A stretch of 64,000 nt of DNA, from positions 4,362,292 to 4,426,291 of the forward strand of contig OZ005697.1 in NCBI GenBank assembly GCA_963930775.1, written 5' to 3'. How positions within the stretch are numbered: the first letter of the stretch is position 1; each line of letters opens with the position of its first letter. The stretch is from Cliona cf. orientalis. Its lineage: Eukaryota > Porifera > Demospongiae > Clionaida > Clionaidae. Under the pieces are notes generated by a model. The model was not told where the DNA came from. It saw only the letters and a list, made by a program, of their open reading frames with translations, and searched no databases. The position numbers were made by a program, and so were the translations under genes. Below, piece by piece: positions 49,301-58,162 of the stretch.

Positions 49301-50735
49301 TTCAGGTGATTCAAGTTGACCGTGTCAGTGGTGCTGGATTTACAATGGTGGAGACGTTTATTGAGGGCTTGGATGACTTCGCTGGATACCAGCTCCAAGT
49401 GCAGGCTAAGAATGAGAACTACATAGCCAGGTGCTTTGATGTCACTAGCGGGAAGAGGGTGGAGGGACCAGTGCTAGCATGCACGCCAGATCTCATCACA
49501 ATCATAGACTCAGAGTCAGGTGAGAGTGGGTGCCCTTGTGATCTTGAGCTCTCTAGGGAACGTATATCAAACTCATTATATGGCCTTGTAGCATGCATGG
49601 AAATAGCTAAAGTCTTAGGTCAATTTAAAGGAACTGTGTCCCTATATAAGAGCCACACATTACTATTTTTAAAATCAACCGTAAAACATGTCGAAGTGAT
49701 GCATCACACGTGTGCAAGCGGCCAACCACGTGCTGTTTACCATGCTCATAGCTACTGATCAATTGATCCCAATGCACCTTGTGATGGCAGATAAGCCCAA
49801 AAATGAATCGAAGAGAAGTAAGTTCACCTTTCTGCTTCATTTAGTATCCTTGCGATGTCAATTTCGCCGAAGTATACGCCCAATCGCGGGCGCAGTGCTT
49901 GATCTGCTGGCCAGCCATGGGAAAGTGGCATGATCATGTCCCAAAACCGCATCGCCCACATACTTGATTAAATATTGGGGATCCTCATCCGGCTTCCGTT
50001 ATTAAAAATATGCTTATTATAGTGATAGAGTTCCTTCCACCCTTGAACACAGGTATGCACGGTGTAAAAATGCATGACATTCCAATCAACAATCATGATT
50101 TATAGCTTTCATAATCCTTATTAAATTCCGTATTTATTCGAATAAAAGCCACTCCTTATTTGGTAGCCACTCTCGAATAGTAGCCACATGCATGCACGAG
50201 CACAATTAATTGGGTGTGGCTATGATCACAAGCCACAAACAATCATTAATCCGCGGAAAAACATGGCAGAAAATGTCCTTGGCTTGGTTTTGCTACTTAT
50301 TTCTTGATCATAATATATCCCAAATATTCGAAAATCAGTCTTGAAAAACAAGTCTATCGTGCCCAGACCCCCTACACTACTACAACGCTACGAAAAATGA
50401 TGCCTAGATCTCCAAATTTAACAATTCTTATGGCGACAGAACCAATTATGCATATGCCCACCAAAATCGGTAGCTATGCAATAATTGACTACCATTGTAG
50501 GCAAATCCCCCCTCCCCATTTCACAATGCTTGCATGCATGATGTGATTAATATTTTCCCTGTTAGGTGATCCTATTACAACTGAAGCAATTCGGTATGGC
50601 ATGAGAGTAGGAGTGGTGGTACTGCCAGCCAACCCTATGCTCAAGACACCAGAGGCAATGAAGTTTGTTGGACCAAGCGCCTTTGGATTTGACATTCCAT
50701 ATATGGAACCACGCCCACTTCCAGGACAGCATTGA
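27329..50735 (+). CDS. HyuA-type hydantoinase/oxoprolinase fused to DUF917
   Basis: Fourteen exons: 27329-27922, 30714-30874, 42975-43155, 43397-43489, 44208-44435, 45063-45173, 45488-45692, 46055-46263, 46360-46625, 47056-47347, 47700-47974, 48153-48336, 49306-49519, 50566-50735. The joined frame is 1060 residues and every junction is GT..AG. Residues 1-620 are HyuA: IGIDVGGTNTDTAIL (about 5-19) is the first ATPase phosphate motif, then LSHE|LGMIGILEREN, LTQNDGTLI, SGPTNSMRGAAF, and the second phosphate motif VVDIGGTTTDVGVL (about 285). DUF917 begins near 638 with ELSEQDIECLAIGAGILGCG and GGGDPHGG and runs to the end. HyuA relatives are ATP-dependent amide-ring openers such as hydantoinase and 5-oxoprolinase. 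The fusion could act on a cyclic thio- or imino-amide, but the substrate is unknown. Intron 2 is 12.1 kb; all others are under 2.8 kb. Confidence 0.9.
27923..30713 (+). other. Intron 1 of the HyuA-DUF917 gene
   Basis: 2.8 kb. Contains a TACCGCATTA-type repeat (28120-28310) related to 60430-60600, a decayed TTTGGCGG-type stretch (about 28450-28690), the AATAGTAGCC repeat (28848-29225), a GCTCGGCGCATGCGC element end (29735-29800) and a poly-G run (30361-30376). No nested gene was seen. Confidence 0.6.
28848..29225. repeat. AATAGTAGCC-type MITE-like repeat, copy 1
   Basis: TATTTATTCAAATAGAAGCC at the left and GGCTAGTATTTGAATAATA at the right form imperfect terminal inverted repeats. The interior (AACATGGCAGAAAACGTCCT, then TTGGCTTGGTTCTGCT) recurs at 50128-50385. 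Confidence 0.7.
31623..32030 (+). repeat. Left arm of a large inverted repeat
   Basis: Bases 31719-32030 match the reverse complement of 32827-33137 almost perfectly, and 31623-31718 match the reverse complement of 34388-34493. The right arm is therefore split by a later insertion. The shared ORF (TSRTPNKDQKTEQLFYF in both) is a by-product of the repeat and not evidence of a gene. Confidence 0.8.
32467..32566. repeat. C/T-rich low-complexity tract
   Basis: Poly-C, then CTCTCC repeats, then about 28 consecutive C and CTCT, in the loop of the inverted repeat. Confidence 0.9.
32827..33137 (-). repeat. Right arm (inner part) of the large inverted repeat
   Basis: Reverse complement of 31719-32030. 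The match stops abruptly near 33137, about 20 bases before the terminal repeat of the inserted element, and resumes at 34388. Confidence 0.8.
33158..34386. mobile_element. DNA-transposon-like insertion with AACCCTCGGCGC ends
   Basis: AACCCTCGGCGC (33158-33169) and GCGCCGAGGGTT (34375-34386) are perfect 12-base terminal inverted repeats. The 1229-base segment interrupts the right arm of the larger inverted repeat, which gives an independent boundary. No transposase frame is visible, so it appears non-autonomous. Its right end, with (CAGA)n and CGTAACCCTACGG, matches 7141-7388. Confidence 0.75.
34388..34493 (-). repeat. Right arm (outer part) of the large inverted repeat
   Basis: Reverse complement of 31623-31718: GCATGCACTGGAATGTG, GGATGCACTTCCTGGATCTG and GGACCGCTGGCT are shared. 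Confidence 0.75.
36261..36571 (+). repeat. GCGC-ended MITE-like repeat, copy a
   Basis: Shares TACATCTCCAGAT-TGGC-TTTT, GATGACAA, CAGA-AAACAGATTACTTCAC and CATGCGCACAGGGTAAT with the copies at 36990, 39589 and 42103. Confidence 0.6.
36990..37284 (+). repeat. GCGC-ended MITE-like repeat, copy b
   Basis: GTTGTGCGCATGAGCAGA through ATGCGCACAGGGTAAC. Contains the shared GGTGTGGCTATG-TAGCCAACAAAAAGG and GATTCGTTGTGCTTAC blocks. A detached end-like piece (CTCTGTAGAACACATACCCC) lies at about 36692-36716. Confidence 0.65.
37701..37731. repeat. Perfect 14-base hairpin
   Basis: TTTGAGTCCTTAGT (37701-37714), loop CAA, then ACTAAGGACTCAAA (37718-37731). Degenerate copies of the arm word occur over the preceding 100 bases. 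Confidence 0.75.
39148..41150 (-). pseudogene. Decayed multi-exon gene with a ParB-like GGxH motif, nested in intron 2
   Basis: Exon-like pieces lie in order on the minus strand: 41149-40862 (FQCKNGWIALNLSIFEWN), about 40799-40477 (LIEIPVAALQKPPRGSR ... YEVLGGLHTFLAKSQLAQE), 40478-40388 (ending HFTHIVTHRDL|gtaagt), about 40253-40080 and 39396-39148. Acceptor (ttgtacag at about 40800) and donor (GTAAGT) sites are preserved. However, the best frame changes inside the first piece (an A-frame stop at TAG, with continuation as DIESKRVG), after VYVDR (stop), and inside the 40253 piece. YEVLGGLHTFLA resembles the G-x-H-R-x-x-A box of ParB/Srx-fold proteins. I do not recognise the gene. Several frame breaks make a functional product unlikely, though unrecognised introns could explain one of them. 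Confidence 0.5.
39589..39975 (+). repeat. GCGC-ended MITE-like repeat, copy c
   Basis: TACCCCGCGCGC near 39600 and GCGCGCGGGGTA at its end form perfect terminal inverted repeats. The interior has GATCTGGCGATTTTCGTG and an (ACA)n tract shared with the other copies. Confidence 0.7.
42103..42393 (+). repeat. GCGC-ended MITE-like repeat, copy d
   Basis: GTTGTGCGCGTGAGCAGAGC through ACGCATGCAGGGTAAT. Closest to copy b. Confidence 0.65.
42412..42608 (+). repeat. Partial duplicate of the intron 2 / exon 3 junction
   Basis: The block TACCTGAGCCTCTCTTAGAA, then TATATACCCCTCC, a poly-C run, CCTTAATCATCCCAT, and TTCAG followed shortly by CCATGAAGTACCCA repeats the true junction at 42876-43010. It lacks GGTGAAGAGG of the real exon and stops where the TTTGGCGG MITE begins. 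It is a decoy acceptor, not an exon. Confidence 0.7.
42610..42860. repeat. TTTGGCGG foldback MITE, copy 3, plus truncated end
   Basis: CGTATAGCCGG to GCACGGTA (42610-42815), followed by an extra end fragment, CCCGCCAATATTTCCGGC then TATACGGTA (42834-42860). It separates the two copies of the exon 3 junction. Confidence 0.8.
48655..49220 (-). repeat. Non-autonomous element of about 560 bases, copy 2
   Basis: Reverse-oriented relative of 20140-20705, within intron 12 of the HyuA-DUF917 gene (48337-49305). Both ends carry GGCGCC/GGTGCC words. Confidence 0.75.
50128..50385. repeat. AATAGTAGCC-type repeat, copy 2 (truncated)
   Basis: In the last intron of the HyuA-DUF917 gene. Shares TATTCGAATAAAAGCC, TCGAATAGTAGCC, AACATGGCAGAAAATGTCCT and TTGGCTTGGTTTTGCT with 28848-29225 but lacks the right end. 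Confidence 0.7.
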
Positions 50736-52402
50736 ATTCTTTAGGTAGTAATGTCATGTAAAGACTGGCCATCCAGACCCCACAAAAATTTCTCTCCATA
50801 CAGCATGTTGAACTGGAAAAATTGATGATATGGGTCGCATGTAGCTCAAATAGAATTAATGATTTTTCCCATTATATGTACCATAATTCTCATAGATAGC
50901 TAAAAAATTGGACCCCTTTGAAATTACCCACTGTATGGATATTAATGTATAGTGAATGTTCCTGTGAGCCAAAGCCATAATTATTACAATAATAATTATA
51001 CATAATAGAGATGTTTATTTGGGAAATGCCATAAATTAATTTTATCCGTCATGGTTCATGGGAATCCACAAGTTGATTCGGGATAACAATAATAAGGTAC
51101 CATAATTATATTATATGAGTGGAGTACGCTGGCTATCAAAATTGTACAGCATGTTCATCCTTGTGCTTATTGCCAAACATTTTTGGGCCTTTGCACACAT
51201 AGTACATGTGTTTCCTGGGTAAGTGCGGCCAGCATGGGCGCTTACTCAGGACATACTTTCCATGCATTTGTATAGAAGATGCTACATTGACCCCTTGAAA
51301 TATGAGGTACATGGGGGCTTATACCCAGGAGTGGGCGCTTGCCTGGGAAACTACGGTAAATTATTATTATACCGTACACATGAAATTTTTGCTGGATATA
51401 AATCCTGCTACCTTTGTATTACAGAAAAAGTTCATGGAAAATATTCAATGCATTAAAGGTTACAATAATAATAATATTATTCTCTATTCAATCTTTAACG
51501 CAGGACAAAATTAAATTTTCGCCAGTGAGAGCAAATTAGCGAAAATTTATGCATATAATATGGTACACTGAGAATGGATATAGACATAATTGAGAGCATG
51601 TAACTTTCTCCAATCTTGAATAATAATATTATGTATACCACATACAGCACAACTCAATTAGGATTGACCAATAATAATATTTTTTTATTATTAATACACT
51701 GAAATTACCGAATAATAGGAGCATTTAAGCATATATAGGCTCAGATTTATCGTATAGCGGGAAATTTTCGAGGAGAAATTATTTATAAATTTTGTGATTT
51801 CAGATCGAACCATCTGCAAAAGATTTCTCCACAAATTTGGGCATATCCTATATATTTGCTTCCACAAAAGTTTTCTCCATGAAAATTAATTCTATAGATT
51901 CACGAAAGTTTTCTTCCTTGAATGCTTCATGCTATACGGTATCCTGTATGCGCATGCAATTGATACCAGGCTTTCCTTTCCCCTCCCCCCTAGAGCCTGG
52001 GTACAAGGCTAGGTCAATGAACTTGGGGATGTGGTTACGGGGTGTGGTTTAATCTTGACCATATAGTCTGACAAATCGAATGTCTAAGAGCTGCATGTAC
52101 ATACCTCTCTGAGCACAGTGAGCAAGAAGAATGTTTTGAGAGACTGCATGTGGGCGTGCATGCTAGAATAATAGGCAGAACTCTGAGCAAAGAATAGTTG
52201 AATAATGTCAAGGTGAGCATAAATTGGGGAACCATGAGTATAAACATGCATGATGTAAGACGTAAAGATTAAAATTGTAGTTATAGTAAACCCTCCTAAT
52301 AATACAGACTTTCAGTTTTTCAATTTCAGTACAGTACCTGAATTTTTCAAGTGAAATTTTCATATTGTTGTCATTGAGAACACAAAATACATCAGGGAAA
52401 GA
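50736..52402. other. Spacer between convergent 3' ends; repeats
   Basis: Contains the copy of the 16245-16390 element (51210-51360) and a 51750-51945 element with CGTATAGC...GCTATACGGTA ends and TTTTCTCC/GGAGAAA blocks, structurally like the TTTGGCGG MITE. No gene was seen. Confidence 0.5.
51210..51360. repeat. Short MITE-like repeat, relative of 16245-16390
   Basis: TTTCCTGGGTAAG at the left and CCTGGGAAACTACGG at the right are inverted ends. The interior has GGGCGCTTAC, CCCCTTGAAATATGAGGTAC and ATGGGGGCTTA. Confidence 0.55.
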
Positions 52403-54662
52403 TTAAACTACTTTTCCAAACTCAACTGAATCACAGACTTTGTCGTCAGTGGTCCACCCTCCCACCACCATTAATTGGTTGTCAGGGAGAACAGCTAATA
52501 AACAGTAGTATCTAGGTGTTGCCATGTGACTAATGACCTCCCAGGAGTTAGTGGTTGGCTGGTACATATAAACATCTGAGGTGGGTTTGTCTTCTGAATC
52601 CACCCCACCAATTGCCAGCAGTCGACCATGAAGACTCACAGCAGAGGAGCATTTTACAGGGATGTCAGCGATTCTATTCCATGGGTTATCTTTGCTGAAC
52701 ATGAGTGTTACAGTAGCTACATGTACAAAACGCTTTCTTAGCAATGTGGAACCAGTGGAGAAAAAAAGTGATGTTAATGAACAACTGTATACCGAATTTG
52801 TACGTGCTTTGTGTTTGTCGCCTCCCCCCAACAGGTAGACTAGATCACCACAGAGTGCTATTGATGAACTTGACAATGGTTGAGGTAGATCAGCAGCAAT
52901 GTGCCACTCACAAGTCTCAATGTTCAACACTTCAACTGCTTTCAATGCTTTATCCTTACGACCATGGCCATCTCCTCCCACTACGATTAGAGCTGTTCCA
53001 GTGCACAGTGCAGACACGCAGTACCGTTTAGTAGGCATTGGTGGGAATTTCTCAGTCCACCTCCTACCACTGCCTTCACCAATCAGACTGTACAGCTTGT
53101 TGGTGTTCACACTACCTATCAATCCACCAATTGTAGTCAGTAGACCATCAACGATTGCCAGAGCAAATCCTTTAGTTGGGCTGCTTGTAACAGGAGACCA
53201 AGTGGAGCTTAGTATATGATACGAGAATACTTCACCACTGCTTTCATACATGCAATACACAGTGTTGTTACCCACAACTGCATCACAATATTGAATCATT
53301 TGACATGGAGATTTTTCTCCCTCTCGCCACCTCAGCTTGAAGTCAGTTCTGCTCACTGCTCCAGCTTTAGCTTCACTATCTTTCCCCTGTACCTGACTTC
53401 TCAGAATTCTAAGCTCTTCTTCAAGTTCTGTGTTTTGTTTGTCAAAATTAGTTATCAGTCTCTCACTCTCTTCCAGCTGCTGATTCACTCGTCCAAGCTC
53501 CCTCTCTCTTTCCACTTTTTCTTGAATTGCTTGATCCCTTGCTTGTTCTACTTGTTGCTTATCTCTCTCTAGTTGCTGGATCTCCTCATTCTGCAGTTGA
53601 ATTTGTTGCCTCTGGTGCTGAATTTGTTGATTCTTTTGCTGAATCTGCTGAGTCAGCTCATCTTTAAGTTGTCTTAGTTGCTGTTCTTTCTCTGCTATAA
53701 TTGCATCTTTTTGATCTATGACATTTTTGTATTCAGCTGTTTCTTTTAGAGCTGCTATTCTTTCACAGAGCTTCTGAGATGAGGGTCGCTCACCACCAGC
53801 ATCTTTGAGACAGTCGAGAGCAATCGGTAGAAGAGGATGGTTTGGATCAACTTGACTAATGTGATTTTGTCGTCGTTCTATTTCTGATACACACAGTTTG
53901 AGTGCACCTTGAGGATAGCGAGGGTCATCAATCGTCATCTGTCGATCTCCAGGTTTGGGGAACTCTCGTGTCAGTATCTGGACTGTGATGACACCAAACG
54001 AGAAGCAGTCTATCTTCTCTGTGTACAGTGGCTGGTCGTGAACAGCTTCTGGAGGCATGTAGACATCAGTACCGGGACACATGGTGTTAGTGAAACGAAT
54101 TGCTTGAGAATTTACATTGCCCAACCTTGCCATTCCAAAGTCTGTCAATTTTGCTATAATGTTACCAATGAGCAACACATTGTTGCTATATAGAAAGATC
54201 TCTATGGACAATGCCATTGGAGTGAAGAAACGAAAGTGCTCGAGATATATCATGACAGATGTTGACTTGGGTGTGATAGAGGATTGGCTGTGGGGAGCTT
54301 TCCAGAAAGTGAGTTAGGCTGTCATCCATCAGCTCCATCAGCAGAACTGGAAGACGTGTTTCGAGATCTTGGTGGGTGCCCAGGTATTGGACAATGTTAG
54401 GGTGCCGCACGGTGCTCAAAAAATCACATTCCAGTTGAAATCTCCTGATTGGTAGCCTGTGCTCTCTGTGAGGGGCTATTTGTTGCAGTGCAGTTGGGTC
54501 AAATAGGGTTGGGTGGATAACTTTTGCAGCACAAAGGAGGTCATCACACTTTGCCTTGCAGACTGAGCCATATGATCCAATACCAAGGATTTGATCTTTG
54601 AAAAGAATAATAGTTTTGAAGCCAATCTTCTTGTCTCCCTGCTGTTGCTGTTCTCCAGCCAT
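52403..54662 (-). CDS. TKL-like protein kinase with coiled coil and Kelch repeats (frameshifted)
   Basis: Starts at MAGEQQQQG (54662). The glycine loop GIGSYGSV is at about residues 27-34, the AAK lysine near 46, RHPNIVQYLG near 95 and HRDLS near 153. The expected SNNVLL follows only after four extra bases, ATAT, at 54188-54191, which create a TAG and shift the frame. Removing them gives a 751-residue frame ending at 52403. Downstream come DFG (TDFGMARL), a PPEAV activation-loop end, a long Gln/Glu coiled coil (about residues 325-455) and about five Kelch-type blades with GG pairs (IGGL, VVGGD, LLGGGD, AIGGVD, VVGGW). Kinase-coiled coil-Kelch proteins are numerous in sponges; substrates are unknown. 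As written the catalytic domain is broken, so this is either a recent pseudogene, an indel allele or an assembly error. The gene is intronless otherwise. Confidence 0.75.
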
Positions 54663-55930
54663 AACTTAACTATCTTGAGCTACAATACTCGGGTACTTTC
54701 TTGCAATTACAGGTTTATCCAATAGATGTGCCCTTAAGCGGTCCATGTAGCATGTTCTTGTGTGGTCACCATAGCAATTATCACAAGCTAGTGAATATTT
54801 ATGTTGAAATTCATTCATTGACCTCTTCAGAATAGACTAGTAAGTGCATATCAAAGTAGCACAAGCTACTCTGCAGGCCTCCTGGCCTCCAACCGAGATA
54901 TGCTATAAAGCAACATTTTTATGAGCGTGAAAAAATTATGCATAATTATCGGTAAAAACAGACATCTTGAAAAATTTACGCGGTTTTTATTTATGCCTAC
55001 ACAGACTAGCTATACGTTTCATGTATGGCGTGTTGTAAATTATTTATCGATCGCCACTTGACTCACATAATACTCACGCAATTGCAATGTCATAAAAATA
55101 TCACTTTAGAGTAAATCAAAAACTTGGCATAGCGGCTACTCAACCATATCATAGCTACAACACTAAAGCTACTACAGGCCATATGCTTGCTGCTGCTGAG
55201 AAGTATGGCCAACAAATTGCAGCGTATGCGATGCTCATGGCCGAATCGAGGCATAATGAAGCCAAATTTTTTGGATTTGTTTTGTCGCTCACATGTCTAT
55301 AGCTATAGATCTCTCTGACACCAAATCTTGTGACTTGTGCTGACAAATAATACGGATTGTTTTGCCCATGCATTGCACATGTGTGCATGTGTGGGGTACC
55401 CTACCTAAAAGAATGCATTCAATGGGTATAATAATATTATGTATACAGGAAATAGTGATACCCCTCAATTTCTGGTATCTTCCGACCCAAGACGCTTAGG
55501 CCATGGAAATTGTTGATAAGCTAAATTATAACTGACTCATAGTAATAATTATAACTGTGTCCTTGATAACCCATAATAATAATTATAATTATTTTTATGA
55601 TCAGTTCAATATTACGTATAGTCATGAATGCCTAGATCTCCAATGTATACTGAGCATGAGCAGCAGCTTGCTTTACAACTCATTCAGTGACTATAAGTAC
55701 AGCAGTTATTATACTAGTGTTGGAATACAGTATATAAGCTTACGTAACTGCACCATATCCTGCATCATCTCATTTGTCATGTACATGTACATCTATAGCA
55801 AAGGTACATGGGAATACACAAGGTAATTCAGAATTATTGTGTTGATGCAATAATAATATTATTATGGATGGTGCTGGCTACTGAAATTGTATAGCATATT
55901 TATTCTTGTGCTTATCACATAACATTCTGG
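54663..55930. other. Spacer, no gene seen
   Basis: AT-rich, with short unconvincing frames only. The promoter of the kinase gene should lie immediately above 54662. Confidence 0.4.
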
Positions 55931-56003
55931 GGTTCCTATAGCACTTGCATTGTATACACTCAAGTCAAGTCCCAAGATTTCTTTCCGAGAAAAGAAAATC
56001 TCA

Positions 56004-56075
56004 GGACTTGAGTGGGGATCAAAGCCACACACTCACATTTCCGGTGTGTTGCTCTACCAATTGAGCTACCAAGCC
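56004..56075 (-). other. tRNA-like head of SINE, left unit
   Basis: Folds as a cloverleaf: GGCTTGG acceptor strand paired with TCAAGTC, D-arm GCTC/GAGC, anticodon stem ACACA/TGTGA with loop CCGGAAA, T-arm with TTTGATC. Position 33 is C instead of the near-universal U, and the GGA anticodon would be serine without the long variable arm of real tRNA-Ser. I therefore call it SINE-derived and not a functional tRNA. Confidence 0.6.
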
Positions 56076-56537
56076 CTTGGGAGCAAGCTGGTAGGAAGGA
56101 AGGGTATACAAGTGCCGGTTTCTTGGTGCCAATTACATCAGAAAGTAGCTTTCTCTTATGGAACACCCCTGGCAGTGACGATGCTATCACTGTGGCTCTT
56201 AGCTACATACACTAGCCATCAGGCCTAAGTCATCAATGATGCATTCCTATAGCATTTGTATACAAGTCCCAAGTTTTTCTTTCCGAGAAAAGAAAATCTC
56301 AGGACTTGAGTGGGGATCGAACTCACACACTCAGACTTGTATACAAGTGCTATACCTGGTATATAGGAATGCATCATTGATGAGTTAGGCCTGATGGCTA
56401 GTTTATCTAGCCAAGAGCCACAGTGACAGCATCGTCACTGCCAGGGGTGTTCCATAAGAGAAAGCTATTTTCTGATATAGTCAGCACCAAGAAATCGGCA
56501 CTTATATACCCTTCCTTCCTACCAGTTTGCTGCCAAG

Positions 56538-56610
56538 GGCTTGGTAGCTCAATTGGTAGAGCATCACACCGGAAATGTGAGTGTGTGACTTCGATCCCTA
56601 CTGCAAGTCC
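56538..56610 (+). other. tRNA-like head of SINE, right unit
   Basis: Same sequence type as the left unit, with a perfect TCACA/TGTGA anticodon stem, TTCGATC T-loop and the same CCGGAAA anticodon loop. The T-stem is weaker. A-box (TAGCTCAATTGG) and B-box (TTCGATCCC) elements are intact. Confidence 0.6.
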
Positions 56611-56715
56611 TGAGATTTTCTTTTCTCGGAAAGAAAATCTTGGGACTTGTATACAAGTGCTATAGGTCCTGGAATGCATCATTGATGACTTAGGCCTGAT
56701 GGCTAGTGTATCTAG

Positions 56716-58162
56716 CCGTGTGTACATTAAGAAAATCTGTTCAGCTGCATGTTAGGTGTAGCTTTTGTGGTGTATTTATTATTGTGTATGTTTATGATGT
56801 CATTATTATGTCATTCATTTTTAGACCTTTAGACCTAGTGCACATGTGCATTGTTCAGTTGCTCCTCATGTTCTTTCTGTTAATGTCTCTCTTTCTCTAT
56901 CAATAATGATCTGCTTGAATCTACGAGCAACTAAGTAAAATACAACAGCTTTGATGCGTTCTGTGCGAATAAGTGTAGGTAGGTGTTAACCATGCTGGTG
57001 TTGCATGCGTGACTAGACCTCACTCATTTGTGACCCCTTGGTGAACTTTATAATTTGCTCTGTGTGCACCCTCCTGGGCCGCTAGTAGTTTCTAATAGGT
57101 ATTGTAGCTATTTTGTATTAGGCCTTACTTTTGTGTGTATCTTATAAATAGAGATTTGTACATTATGTTGAGTTGTGTGTTATAGCATTTTGATATTCTT
57201 GTCTGTTATCGGATTAAAGAGTTACAGTTGCATGTATGTACCTCGGCGAGGTGTTCCCTGAGAACCTGCTACAATTATTATAGTATACATGGGATATGCA
57301 ATTCTACAAAGTGCTGGTATAGCCACATGTACTTGCAATCTTGGTGATCATAATAATAATAATAATAATAATAAATATTATTACGTGAATGCTGAGGGAT
57401 ATTATAATAATAATGTCATAATTAACAATAATATTATAGCTACAAATCAAAAGTAACATGCTATTAATTAGCAAGTGCTTCTTGTACCATAATAATATAC
57501 AGACATATAATATAGATCTATCATGTATAGTCTATCTATGTTTAATTTGTACAAAATTAGTGAACAAAGTCCTGATAATACTATAAAAGAAAGGTAACTA
57601 CTATAGGTGAACAATATTCGTACCATAAACCATAATATGGACATAGCTATTATAGTAGTTTCACAATTATATGGGACATACAGTATATCGAAAGTAATGA
57701 TGAAATACATGTGCAATAATAATATTGTTATTGTAAGTTTGGGGGTGGCTGATATTAAATTTGTTTATACTCCAACCCTAAAACAGAAATCAGATTATCT
57801 TATCTATATAAACACACACATTGAAATTTTGAAGTATTAATAATATTATAACATACATTGTACAATAAATTTGGATAATTTGTGTCACGGTAACATGCAG
57901 GTGCATGTTATGTGAGGTAATATATTATACAGTTTCATATGTGAATATTGCTATATTAATGACATAATTATTCATCTCATGCACCTGCATGATATGCATT
58001 ATGTGAGGTATCATTATGGAATTTAGTTTATTAGTTAGCCACGACACAAAATAGCTGACAGTTCAGGTGACTTAATTATAATACTGTAGAGGACTAACAA
58101 AATTAGCTAGCAAGACCTATACATTTATCTATTAGCCACATCAGAACCATAACAACAATTTT
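56716..58162. other. Spacer upstream of the transporter gene, AT-rich
   Basis: Contains an (AAT)n microsatellite (about 57352-57375) and many AATAATATTATT palindromes. A GGTGCATGTTATGTGAGGTA motif (57900) recurs loosely near 57980-58010 (GCACCTGCATGATATGCATT and ATGTGAGGTA). No gene was seen; it probably includes the promoter of the transporter. Confidence 0.4.

Larger units (their letters stand above)
55937..56715. repeat. Nested inverted pair of tRNA-derived SINE-like units
   Basis: Two units face away from each other. Each has a tRNA-like head, a CTTTCTTTTCTCGG/CCGAGAAAAGAAA hairpin, a GGAACACCCCTGGCAGTGAC body and a CCATCAGGCCTAA end. A third partial unit lies between them (56245-56345). 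The left tRNA-like part is 56004-56075 (minus) and the right one 56538-56610 (plus). Confidence 0.75.

Noticed and set aside
56004-56610. Functional tRNA genes
   Set aside because: The cloverleafs form, but C33, the GGA anticodon without a long variable arm, and the shared flanking body sequence all point to SINE-like units.
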